Assembly (NCBI RefSeq): GCF_932526225.1
Contig: NC_064042.1
Coordinates: forward strand, 496,001 to 560,000
Reading direction: 5' to 3'
Source: Nematostella vectensis
Taxonomy: Eukaryota; Cnidaria; Anthozoa; Actiniaria; Edwardsiidae
DNA: 64,000 bases
A program made the position numbers and the translations under genes. This document shows positions 15,701 through 25,930 of this stretch, piece after piece; the stretch's first letter is position 1, and the number at the start of each line of letters is the position of its first letter. The notes beneath the pieces were generated by a model that worked only from the letters and a program-made list of their open reading frames with translations, had not been told where the DNA came from and searched no databases.

Positions 15701-17621
15701 AGGTGAGTATTGCAAAAAAGAAACAGCATCGCCCTTGACGCCCAAAATGAAGTAGAATCTTTTTATTGTGAAGACAAAAATTTCCCACCATTAGCATATC
15801 GGACGCTGCCCAAGGCTGAAACACCAATGCACTCTAATACCATTTTGTTTCTGGAATCAGACTTGCCAGTCATTCTAATCCAATTTGTTCTCGGAATCAG
15901 TCACTCTAATACCATTTTGTTTCTGGAAGCAGACTTGCCAGTCATTCTAATCCAATTTGTTCTCAGAATCAGTCACTCTAACACCATTTTGTTTCTGGAA
16001 GCAGACTTGCCAGTCATTCTAATCCAATTTGTTCTCGGAATCAGGCATATCAGTCACTCTAATACCATTTTGTATCTGGAATCTGGTTTTCCATCACTCT
16101 AATAACATTTCGTACCTGGAATCAGGCTGTTCCATCACTCTAATACCATTATGTTCCTGGAATCAGGCTTATCCATCCAGGAAACCTCTAGCTGCGTGGA
16201 CTAGGGATCTGGTCGTGCGAGTTGAGCAGTTTGATAAGTGGGCCACAACTGCACATCAGCCCATCATATTCTGGATGTCGGCATTCACATTCCCAACAGG
16301 CTTCTTGACAGCAGTACTGCAGACATGTGCTCGGCAGAACAACATCTCAGTGGACTCGCTATCCTGGGAGTTTGTTGTGTCTACTGTAGACGACAGTAAC
16401 ATCACCCAGCAGCCTAAGGTGAGCAAGTAGATGGTCACAGTGATCATTGTGATTATTACAGGTTATTGCTTATGATGTTTATTGCTGTAGGTGATGGTGG
16501 TTGTGGTGGTAATGATTATAATGATTTTAGTATTGTTGTTGATGGTTGTGAATGTTTAGAATGGGGGGGGGGGGGGGGTGCCTATGGCTCATACTATGGC
16601 CATTTTGTCCAGCTGATGGCTGTTTCAAACCTGAGTTTCTGGACAAGATTGTCACTTTGTATGGCAAATGTGCTTTCCTCTTTTAGGATGGTGTGTGGAT
16701 CAAGGGACTATACCTGGAAGGTGCTGGCTGGGACAAGAAGAATGCGTGCCTGGTGGAGGCGGACCCCATGCAACTTGTGTCCAAGATACCCACAATTCAT
16801 TTCAAGCCCGTTGAAAACAAGAAAAAATCTGGCAAAGGTAGCCTTTACTGGGGTTTTCATCTTGAGAAGCTTTCATCTTGTAAAGTATTTGACTGATACC
16901 CCTACTAGCTATCAAATTTAAAAGAGTATAAATTAACAAATCTTTCCCCAAAAATGTACATCGTAAGACATAACGGAAAAACAAATAAGCCAATTCAAAT
17001 CTAATAAAGCGTAAAATTTCTCTGCGTACTTAGTAATAGCAAACAAATTATCAAATGCGACTTTTTATTGGTGTGACTTTTTGTAGTGTCATTGAAATTT
17101 GAGCTTTTTGTCCCTAAGCCCAAACATAGCTGTAGGATGATCATGGAAAAAAAGCCCAAATCTGGGTATATGCATTTCAGCCTCACATTATTTTTGTTTT
17201 GGAAATCATTCTGGAATACAAAGAAGCGATGGCCATTGTAAGAAATTGTCTTCTTTCTCTATCTGGAATTGCGCATTTTCCAGGTTTTTCTGTCACGTCC
17301 CATCATGATCAACCTTATCTCTTTGATGTCACTGTAATAAAGTTTTGGTAATCACTTCTAGCAGTGCAAGGATGTAACTAAGGTGGCTTAGGAAATTATT
17401 TGGAGAAATCTTATAGCAATTCATGTCATAATTAACAAGGTATGTATCATGATTTTTTTCCTGCAGGAATGTACACCTGCCCTTGCTACTACTACCCTAA
17501 CCGCGCAGGTACCTCTGACCGCGCCTCCTTTGTGGTGGCCATTGAACTCAAGGCGGGAGCTATGACATCTGATCATTGGATCAAGAGAGGCACAGCTATC
17601 TTAATGAGTTTGGATTACTAG
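730..17621 (+). CDS. DNAH2: Axonemal dynein heavy chain, C-terminal 349 residues (DNAH2-like)
   Basis: Axonemal inner-arm dynein heavy chain, the motor ATPase that slides doublet microtubules in cilia and flagella. Only the C-terminal part is in the window. Exons: 730-787, 14547-14638, 14751-14826, 14935-15051, 15553-15702, 16167-16418, 16687-16837, 17467-17621. Phases join cleanly to 349 codons plus TAG. Recognisable stretches are YYVPKDGPLSTYREYISMLP, NPF-less GQHPNADIASQI, PSPLNVVLLQEIERYN, FTFPTGFLTAVLQ, DGVWIKGLYLEGAGWD and the end HWIKRGTAILMSLDY, all belonging to the dynein C-terminal region after AAA5/AAA6. The PLAAWTRDL and CPCYYYPNRAG stretches fit DNAH2 (I1/f dynein beta chain) better than the DNAH5/8 or DNAH7/12 endings I know. 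The family call is secure; the subfamily is from memory. The first intron is nearly all minisatellite, which makes a terminal 0.35-kb coding portion span 17 kb. Confidence 0.92.
779..14535. repeat. Giant 31-bp minisatellite (~444 copies) carrying the splice donor
   Basis: A head-to-tail array of a 31-bp unit fills the first dynein intron from the donor to about 10 bp before the acceptor (AG at 14545-14546). The unit contains CATACAGGGTTAGTG, which is the exon end (ACATACAGG, 779-787) plus the donor GTTAGTG. So the exon-intron junction itself is the founder of the repeat. About 13.75 kb divided by 31 gives about 444 copies. Recurrent variants: CATACAGGATT (donor GT lost), CATAAAGGG, CACACAGG, GTGATAC/GTCATAC for GTTATAC, TTATTC, GATATAC, and 27-bp units lacking four bases (for example at 2482 and 2881). 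The interior shows kb-scale duplications. Confidence 0.98.
15165..15325. repeat. Short degenerate tandem repeat in a dynein intron
   Basis: Three to four partial copies of a segment containing ACCAGATAGAATAGACAAA and ATCCATGCTAAAGAT, starting about 110 bp after the donor at 15052. The intron is otherwise AT-rich with ATTATT runs up to the acceptor at 15551-15552. Confidence 0.8.
15826..16177. repeat. Minisatellite containing the splice acceptor of the next dynein exon
   Basis: About ten degenerate units of roughly 34-37 bp, each with CACTCTAATACCATTTTGT and then CTGGAATCAG. The last unit ends in the real acceptor (CTGGAATCAG, AG at 16165-16166) and the exon start GCTTATCCATCC. Earlier units carry GGAATCAGGCTGTTCCATC and GGAATCAGGCATATCAGTC. 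They therefore also contain a copy of the acceptor plus the first exon bases. Confidence 0.85.
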
Positions 17622-17832
17622 GGTTGCTATCCTAATGAGTCTGTATCACTAGGGTTATGATTAGTTTCTCTGAATAACCATAATGCAACTCTGTTGGAAT
17701 AGAAGTATTAATGTCTACCTAGATTTCAAAAAAAAGAAATGTAAAAAAAATGTATGTGTAAATAGTTTTATACCTGAGAATAGGTTTCCTTGTGTTTTTT
17801 TAAAGTGTGTATTGACATAAATTATTTTTAAA

Positions 17833-17838
17833 AATAAA
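17833..17838 (+). terminator. Poly(A) signal of the dynein gene
   Basis: AATAAA about 210 nt after the TAG stop, in AT-rich 3' UTR. It is the first canonical signal downstream of the stop. The opposite-strand NDUFA1 signal follows within about 210 bp, so the two genes converge tail to tail. Confidence 0.7.
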
Positions 17839-18041
17839 GTTGGAAATATTTAAGAAAAAGCTACTTCCACTGCCATCAAATTCACACTTTCAAAAGTCAA
17901 TATCCGATTCACCCATGCTAATTTTGTTTCATTGTTATGTAATCATCTTCCATGTCACCCTCGTTGCTCACTTTGAAACAAATGTGTCTGATATAAAGGT
18001 AAAAACACTTACACAAACAAGCAAATCAGTACAATTACAAG

Positions 18042-18047
18042 TTTATT
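18042..18047 (-). terminator. Poly(A) signal of NDUFA1
   Basis: AATAAA on the - strand (TTTATT on +), about 75 nt after the NDUFA1 stop codon. Confidence 0.75.
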
Positions 18048-18119
18048 TACAAATATGTTCTGTATAAGCAGTAGACTCCAGGTTTTAAACATTCCTTCAC
18101 CAACATCTTGCACCGTACA

Positions 18120-20177
18120 TCATAGTCCCTGAAAACAAGACATTAAAATATTGAATCAAACTAAATAGCTTGGTCACACCTCATAAGAAAAAAAAAAAAC
18201 AGACCATAAAAGCTCTATCTGCTTTTACAGATTTTTTTTTATGGAATTAATATCTCAGTTCAGCACAGTGGAATTTGAAAATGGTCAACTGTTCATTTCT
18301 TTGGATTTGAACCAGAAAATGAGCAATTGTAATAAAAAATAATCACTGCACCTTCTGAACATAGTCACTTCCAGTTATAGCCTTATCTCTCTCCATCATC
18401 CTCTTGGCAAATTCATCCACATTATACCTTCTAGGCTGTGGATAAAAAAAGAACAACTTTTGAGGGTAACACAGAAAGGTCGTGTCATTCTGACAAGTTA
18501 GGGCAAGGTAGTGATGGGAGGAAGTGAGGAAAGTTTGAAGGTCATGTCATTTTGACATGTTAGGGCAAGGTAGTGACGGGGCGTGAGGCAAATTTAAAGG
18601 TTGTCACATTACACCTGATTTCAAGATGGTTCAAACGTCATATTATCCATGGGCTGTGTTAAATGCAAATGCATGTAAATGATTCAAGTCGATTGTTTCA
18701 TCTTCATTTGCATGCATTTGCATTGAATACAGCTCATGGATAATATGACGTTTGAACTTATAGCCTTAGTGAGGCTAACAGATATAGTGAAAGTGATGCC
18801 TTACAACCAATCTTCCCACATCACTTGAACAGGAGTGTTTTAAATGTTAGGGTGATTTAACAACAGTGAGGGCAATCACAGAATATAACCTTACGCAAGA
18901 CACGCTTTTGGTTCAAAGAGAGTCCCTTTGAACTACCCCCCTCCCTCCTCTTCACTGTGTTGTTGATTTACATTGTGTTTGTGTGATTAGCAAATTTACC
19001 ATAATTTGTATTTGTTATCACAGTTTTCACAACAAAATTATAGGTTAAAAGAAAATATGTAATCATTATCATGGTTATAAGTTTAAGTAGCTAAATAACT
19101 TAAGTAAAGCAAACCCATGTTCACTATCTGTTGAATAAACTCAATAACTCAACTCAATAACTTTAATTAGCAATTTAAGTCAATTTACAGCAATACTGCC
19201 TGCAAATAGCTAAGGCTTATCGAGGTGGGCAGCAAAAAGGTGACAAATACTTATGAATATAAACATGAAGAGCTATTTATGAACTAGTCAATTGAAACCC
19301 CCCACCCCCATGGTCCCGGGGAAGGGTGGGGGATTAGACTTTGAACCTGTACAAAACAGAGAAAAGCCCCCACCCCCTCGGAACAAAACTCTGGTCAAAT
19401 GCTTCTGCTCTACGGGATGCAAACTATTGGCAACTACCAGACAAACATTTGACAAAAGCCTCTAACTTTCAAAGCCAGTACACTTGAGGGAGAACTTTTT
19501 TTCTTAGTATACAAAACTTGGGAACCTTGCAAGAACAAGCGATTTGATTGGTTGAGAAACTTGTTTTAATATGCTAAAAGAACTATATAATTTCCATTTC
19601 GGAGGATAGTGGCTCTAAAAATATCAACCTCGAGCCTTCAGCTCTCGGTAGATATTTTGCCACTATACACCTCAATGAAAATGGTATAATTGTTAATCAT
19701 AAATATGAAGATAACAGTTGCCAAATTTATATATTATTATACAATTACCAAATTATATATTCGTTTTGGCACATTCCGCCATGAAGCTTGCCACATGCTG
19801 ATATACATGGAATTGCTTGCTACATAGTCAGAGTCTCAAACCAGAAACTGACATGACTTTTGCGAAGTACATTTGTGATGTTATTTATTTGTCCCCACCC
19901 CAATAGTGGGAACAAGTCTTAAAGTAAAAACCTGTCAATTCATCCACTCGGGACAGCTTATTGTTCAAAAGTGCTCTAACGTTAACCCCACACTTCCCAG
20001 GGACCATGGGGGTGGAGGTTTCAAATGACTAGTGCATATAACTTGTATTTCTTATGGACAGGAATGTTCTCCTACCTTGCCTTTGTGAAATAACTTGTCT
20101 ACTGTCTTCATCCCTATCCCCGTGACTGTAATACAGCCAATCATTATGGCAAATGGCGGTAGAACCTCCCACCACAT
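18120..20177 (-). CDS. NDUFA1: NDUFA1, NADH:ubiquinone oxidoreductase MWFE subunit (complete, 64 aa)
   Basis: Small single-pass accessory subunit of mitochondrial complex I, embedded in the inner membrane and needed for complex assembly. Exons on the - strand: 20177-20076 (ATG to KGK), 18435-18352 and 18128-18120 (KGL plus TGA). All junctions are GT-AG and phase 0. Protein starts MWWEVLPPFAIMIGCIT, matching the family signature MWFEILP and the hydrophobic segment that acts as signal-anchor (about residues 5-22). It then has RRYNVDEFAKRMMERDKAIT and ends YVQKGL, matching the vertebrate MERDRRISG...VSKGL end. Length 64 aa against about 70 in mammals. It was missed by simple ORF calling because of the short exons. 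The identification is strong. Intron 1 (18436-20075) contains two mobile elements. Confidence 0.92.
18629..18757. mobile_element. Fold-back MITE in NDUFA1 intron 1
   Basis: About 53-bp imperfect inverted arms (18629-18681 and 18705-18757) starting GTTCAAACGTCATATTATCC, with a loop of about 25 nt. Each arm contains ATGCAAATGCAT, an octamer-like motif. Nearly the whole element is palindromic, typical of a hairpin MITE. No clear target duplication was identified. Confidence 0.75.
19284..20032. mobile_element. Non-autonomous DNA transposon (~749 bp) in NDUFA1 intron 1
   Basis: Imperfect terminal inverted repeats of about 40 bp. The left begins CTAGTCAATTGAAACC and runs to CCCATGGTCCCGGGGAA. The right is its reverse complement and ends TTTCAAATGACTAG at 20032. 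No transposase is visible. Internal sequence includes an imperfect hairpin around 19620-19660 (AATATCAACC / GGTAGATATT), perhaps a nested MITE. The target duplication is unclear. Confidence 0.7.
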
Positions 20178-20486
20178 CGTCTCGGAGAACAACCAAGATG
20201 GCGGCCAAGGACCTCAACCCAGCATGCCTCGCAGGACGGGACGCCAGAAATGCATTGCGCTATTCACCACAGGGGTCCCGCAAGGATTTGTTATTTAATC
20301 AAAATAGTGCCATCTGCAAGAAATGAAATAAAAATGCGTGTAAAGTATCAGAAGAAAAGGGCACTTTGGCTTAACTTATGCTTATTGTGGTTTAGAGCGA
20401 TATGTGTTTTTTTGCCAATGGTTCCCGGCTCAGCCAATCCAGCGGTGCTGCGTGTCAAAAGAGTCCACATCTGAATCACTCTCAAA
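20178..20486. promoter_or_regulatory. Bidirectional promoter between NDUFA1 and rhodanese gene 1
   Basis: The 309 bp between two divergent start codons (NDUFA1 ATG at 20177, rhodanese gene 1 ATG at 20487) must hold both promoters unless one gene has an upstream exon. No TATA box was recognised close to either start. A CCAAT-like GCCAATC lies at 20433-20439. Both products are plausibly mitochondrial, so shared control is possible; that is inference. Confidence 0.55.
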
Positions 20487-23400
20487 ATGAGTGCAAAGAA
20501 TCTCTCGCGCTTCCTGCGACGATCAAACCTTCCATTCTACGCTAGACATATACCGCACACGGGGCAACTCATATACACGACTCCAACAATGAAATCCAGC
20601 CAAATTATACGGAATTTATCTCTCTTTGCCTTGCTAGTTTTTAACCGAATTCGGAGCTCTGGAGCTAGCGTAAATTGTACAACGATGACACCAAGACAAC
20701 GGTTCACTCATATGTTAGGAGTTACCGAAAGGGGACAGTGTGCTTGTGCTAAACGGACAATTACATCTACTATTCCTATCAAGGACCCTGAGACAGAGGT
20801 ATCGATAGAAGAGCTCCAGCTTTTGATCAAGCAACAAGCAATTCAGTTATTCGACGTGCGTGAGCCTTATGAGCTAGAGGAATCAGGGAAGATCCCTTTT
20901 TCTATCAACATTCCGTGTGAGTAGTGATGCTGCTGGTTAATACTGTGCTGATTGTGAGTCGCACTTTTGTTGCTAAGCTCCAAATGCCATAACATGTCTT
21001 TACCACCAGTGAGAATTAACACTATGAAGTGATAATTCTTTTTATGTTGTTTTGTTACGAGGTTGAGAAGGTTCGCACTGTTTAAAAGTTAATTTGTATT
21101 GCTCTTAAGTTTGAACAATTCATTCATTTTTCATATCTCCCCATTCGTATTAATGTCAATTTTAAACAATTCATTATCGTTCAGATGAGCAAAGTATTGT
21201 GTTAGCAAACATTTTTCGAGCTTTTTTTGTATCGTACAAAATAGTCTTATTGTATTTATTGTATCCCTTGAAAAAAATTATGACGAATGATTATGTGAAT
21301 TAAATTATCTACTTTTTATTTGGTGTACATCTAAGCATTAAGGTTGCAGTGTGCTTTGAGTCAATGTGATGCAGAATTGTGAACACAGAATGTGAACACA
21401 GAATTTCAACAAAAAGTTGATACACGTGTCATTTGGAACCTTTCAATCCTGTTTGTTCTAAAGGTCACTTATTGATTGTTTTGAGGTTTCTATAGCTTGT
21501 TTCTAGCAAATCCCTTGTCTGCATAATGAATGTAATAATAGCTGCCTGTTTTTTTTTTGTTGTTGGGGGAGGAATTTTGCCAAACAATAAGTGCTCTATG
21601 AGTGACTATGACTATAAGTGGCCAGCTGCACCTACACCAGGTTGTCACATGTGTGACAGTGAAAGGTGTCATGCCCATGGTCAGGGGGGTTCAGAAGAAT
21701 CCCCCACTCAACTGGAAGGTCCACTCTAATTAAGGAAAATTGAGTATCGCTGCGAGCTAGGGCGAGCTACTTAAGAGAAAATTGTTTGTCCTCTTTATGG
21801 GTAAACAGACCCTCTCCCCTGCTTGAAATCCTGGCTACGGGCCTGGGTGTAGGTGTGTAGCTTTATGGCAGGTTAGGAGTTTTGTAGTACTGTTACCAGT
21901 AATAATAAGTGATTAATTTTTACTTAGACTGTAACTCTGAGTCTCAGCATAGGGAAAGAAAGGGCTGATGCATGGGCTTATTGGTCTAGTTTCCATCACA
22001 GGGTCTTACTAGTGATGGGCTTATTGGTCTAGTATCCATCACAGTGTCCTACTAGTGATGACTTATTGGTCTAGTATCCATCTCAGTGTCTTACTAGTGA
22101 TGACTAATCGGTCTAGTATCCATCACAGAGTCTAACTAGTGTAACTTATCGGTCTAGTATCCATCACATGGTCTTACTAGTGATGACCTATCAATCTAGT
22201 ACCCATCACAGGGTCTTACTAGTGATAGGCTTATTGGTCTAGTATCCATTAACCTGAGTATCAGGCCCTCCTATGTTCCTATCGCGCCGGCGAGGAACAA
22301 GACAAGGGCCTGATACAAGTACTGTTCAGATTGCATGTTCTCATGCCGGATTCCGGCATGGCTCCTGATTGGTAAGAAAACAAAGGGTACTAGAATGGGA
22401 CGCGCTGATTGGTTCAGCTATATATAGTACCCTAACCCGTCGACTGCTTGTTCTCAGAGTAATGGCGGACTCCAAAAGTACTTTTGACCTTGCCTTAGCA
22501 GAATCAGAGAAATCGTTTTCTATAACATTAAAAAAACATATATTTTCCTCTCTTCATTTTCTTGAGAAAAATTCTGCCTGATATCTAAGGTTAGATGTTC
22601 AAATGTTTTGCCAAGGCCAGTCATTGCATGTGTTTATGTCTCATTGGTATCGTTTTTCGAAGCAAAGATCTACTAGTTAGATCAAAGGCGCTGGATGTCA
22701 TAGAAGCTGCTACTACTGCTACTACTACAGACATCATTAGTCGTAGCTATAAATTTTTTTAGACAGACCAGGCGCCGAAAACTTTGTCTGTGAGAAATTT
22801 GTCTGTGAGAGCAGGAAGAATGCTTGGGATTTTTTGCACTTCCCGCTTGTTGTTGATTGAGTGAGCTTATCAAATAATGGCATTTGTGTTCAAGCAGCGG
22901 TTTGTCTATTTAGACGAAAACGCCTTTAGTAAATTGGTGATGTGAATACCCTGTAGTAATTTAGTGATGTGTGGATCTGCAGTCGTATACTTAAACCGTA
23001 AATCTCCTGAGCCGTGAACTATCTTTGCGTTTCAAAACATTTAGCATAGAGTAACCCTTACCGGGGTTCGTCGTTACTAAAATTATTGCCCTTGCATATA
23101 ATACCAATGCTGTTTTGATTTGATATGGGAATTTGATTGTGCCACCACGCGAGTCATTGGAAAATTTACAGCCGATGTATTTTGACAGTGGCCTGAAAAG
23201 GGGTGGCAGGCGTCGCGTCTAGTATTTGTGTCAGGCGTACTTTTATTTTTCCTCTCCGACTTTTGAAAAATAAAATTACCTGATACTCAGGCTAAGTATC
23301 CATCACAGGGTCTTCCTAGTAATTACTTATAGGTCTAGTATCCATCACAGGGTCTTCCTAGTGATGACTTTCTATTTAGAAGAAACCAACATAGAGATAT

Positions 23401-24203
23401 TTAAATTCTTTTTTGATCTAGAGTGAGCACACCGCAACGGTTGTTATGTTTTGGTGTCTTGCCCCACTAATTTGATGTAAAAAAGCTTATTCACCTATTC
23501 AGTCTGCCCGGGAGAGGTTTTATTAGACAAACATTTTGCAGAACTGTGTACCAGTTTTTGGTGAACCATATTCTCTACTCTGGTTAATGTGCACAACTAT
23601 TTGGGTATTTTGATTGGTATGTTACACATGGATGTATGATGATTTTTTTACAAATCTGACCATATGACATATAATGTTGATTTGTGCTAAACTGAATGTA
23701 TTTTTTTTTACAGTAAGACAAGTTCCAGAAGCATTCACCATGAAACCAAAAGAATTTAAGCTTAAATATGGAGCAAAAAAGCCAAAGAGAAAAGATACTG
23801 ATATAGTGTTTCACTGTAAAGCTGGGATTAGAAGCAAGACAGCATTAAAGGCTGTAAGAAGCATGGGATTCAGGAAGTAAGTTGATTCAATAAATCATAA
23901 ATAAATAGAGTAAGTAAGCACTTACTACAAGTTTGTACTAAGCTAAAACCTATACCTGCGATAAAAGCTGACACAATATGTTAAAAAAAACATCCCCACT
24001 AATACTAGAACTGGAACCTTTAATACCCTGGGTCAAAGTTTCATGATTGCACAAAATGTTAAGCTAGATAAGGTTAATGCATTGCATTTAAATTCTTGTT
24101 ATTATTGCTTTTTTTTAATGACTTTTTATATTTCAGAGCTAAGCATTACCCCGGAGGATTTGATGAGTGGGAGACTTGCATTAAGAGAGGTGGAGCTGTT
24201 TAG
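20487..24203 (+). CDS. Single-domain rhodanese (TSTD1-like), tandem copy 1
   Basis: Thiosulfate sulfurtransferase-like protein that moves sulfane sulfur onto acceptors such as glutathione or thioredoxin. Exons: 20487-20916, 23714-23876, 24137-24203; total 660 nt, 219 aa. The rhodanese domain occupies roughly residues 105-215: SIEELQLLIKQQ, IQLFDVREPYELEESGKIP, the active-site loop VFHCKAGIR with catalytic Cys, then YPGGFDEWE. The first ~100 residues are Arg-rich, poor in acidic residues and contain the hydrophobic LSLFALLVF, suggesting a mitochondrial presequence or an N-terminal anchor. A second ATG at 20589 is in frame, so the exact start is uncertain. It is the most divergent of the five copies and has a longer N-terminus. 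Intron 1 holds a minisatellite and a transposon. Confidence 0.88.
21960..23368. repeat. ~43-bp minisatellite, split by a transposon
   Basis: Six or seven units containing CTTATTGGTCTAGTATCCATC and TCTTACTAGTGATG run from about 21960 to 22252. Two more units resume at 23292-23368. The 1039-bp element at 22253-23291 interrupts the array. Lies in intron 1 of rhodanese gene 1. Confidence 0.85.
22253..23291. mobile_element. DNA transposon (1039 bp) with CCTGAGTATCAGG ends, carrying a possible first exon
   Basis: Perfect 13-bp terminal inverted repeats CCTGAGTATCAGG (22253-22265) and CCTGATACTCAGG (23279-23291). The flanks TTAA / CTAA could be a degraded TTAA target duplication. Inside, a TATATATAG box near 22420 is followed by an ATG (22462) opening MADSKSTFDLALAESEKSF and ending after about 40 codons. 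That looks like the first exon of a captured or element-encoded gene, promoter included. I do not recognise a transposase; the element may be non-autonomous. Confidence 0.7.
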
Positions 24204-25776
24204 AATAATTTGAAAATTCTTATACCATGATAATAGCTGCATTCATTGTTGAGCCACTGTGAATTAAAATCCATTTCTTGTCTTGGTATAGTGCGTAAGT
24301 CAATCATACAACTTTGACCAATCAATAACCTTGCTGTGTGCAGTCAAATGGTCTGTGACGTGACAGTGAAAACATGAAAGCCTTTGATTGGTTTAGACAG
24401 TTGATTGACTGCACACTATTCCCAAATGAGACAAGGATTTTGGATTTGCCAAGGTCGTGCAACAACAGATCTGGCTATAAAACAAATGGAACCCTTCTGA
24501 GGAATGGCTAAACAACATGGATTCTCCTTTAAGAAGCCTTCTCTAATGTTTCACCTCCCTACCACTCCCCCAGAATGGCTTGCCAAGTCAGACCTTTGGG
24601 AGTGCCCCTGAATTATCTTATCTTGCACAAAAGAGCAATGTTCATAAATTGTGATTATAGCACAAATAAGGGTTTTTATAATTAAATACACTTTCATAAT
24701 TAAGAGGTTTCTCATTTGATAGTGATTTGTAGGGTTTGACGTAGATAAAATGTGGTGAACTCAAAGGCATAATGGCCATGCCATACTTACGTAGAATCAA
24801 AACATCAAAACCTGTGAAATAAAATTAAAGCCAGGAACCAACAAACTTAAAGTCATGTTGGAGCCATGACTTGAACCTGAAATCAATGGTGAGAGGCACA
24901 GATTGTGCAATATGATGAAAGTGACCAAACCTATCTGGGTGTTCTTGGGGTAGTTTTTCAAGAAATAAAAGAACAAAAAAGTCCAGGTGAAGACAATGCT
25001 ATTCTTGCTGGCATTTCCCACCCCAACCCCACCCCCACCCCCACTCACCAACCTCTATGTTGCTTTTTTTAAACCCATTGACCTCTGGCAAATTTTTAGC
25101 AGAATTTACAAAAAAGACAGACCAAAAACAGATACCTTCACCCTTGATACTACCTACAGCCCGTGTGAGGTGTCATTGGGTTAACAGGCTGTAGCGGATC
25201 TAAGAGCTTTCCCCCCCCCCCCCCCCATTATCAGACATTTGGCTAAAAAATAACAAGAATTATAAGGAAATATACGGAAGAACAATAAGTTCGCCCCCCC
25301 CCCCCTCTCCCCCCTTTTTTGAAACTTTTGCTTCGGCCCCCACTTTTCTAAACTTCTGGATCCGACGTTTTTAAACGTTTTCCTTGTTTTTTGTTTTGTT
25401 TTTCTATATGTTCTATATTTTAGATTATGGGTTTTGTCCATTTTTTTAATTATCATTAATTACGGTCATGGCAGTCACTTTTCTGTCAACGTCACGTTGA
25501 TGAAGCATGTATAACGTCATTCTCGTGATGTACACGAAACAGCGGGTTGTGTAATCAGATCTGTCAAGTCACTCTTATACAGATTTGAAGGTCAAACCGC
25601 CTGCGCGAACGACACTCAAAAACCTGCAATTTCAACTTTTAAATATCTCTTTTTGGCATTTGTTTCCGTTTTAGTAAAGAGAGCAATCCTTTTAGACGAC
25701 AAATTTCGGCATATCAGCGTTATAATAGCATGACGAGAAATGACCATCATTCTGACTCAGTAATTACAAGATTTCG
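24204..25776. other. Intergenic spacer between rhodanese copies 1 and 2
   Basis: No gene recognised. Contains AATAAA at 24818-24823 (possible poly(A) signal of copy 1), a C/A-rich CCCCACCC run near 25020-25046, and poly-C tracts at about 25210-25227 and 25293-25304. Small open frames here are low-complexity. Confidence 0.6.
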
Positions 25777-25838
25777 TGACGTCGACGTTACTAGGCAACA
25801 ATTCAGCGAATAGAATGAAATGCTGCAAGAATATATAA
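25777..25838 (+). promoter_or_regulatory. CRE-like site and TATA box of rhodanese copy 2
   Basis: TGACGTC at 25777-25783 resembles a CREB/ATF site. TATATAA at 25832-25838 lies about 95 nt before the ATG at 25931. Copies 4 and 5 have ACGTCA sites at a similar place. Confidence 0.5.
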
Positions 25839-25930
25839 TTAGGCAAAGCGCCTGTCACGTAAATCATCACAAGTGCTAAGGAACGACATCCCGTTCTATC
25901 ATTTTGTGCGATTTTTCTGAGTCTTTTAAA

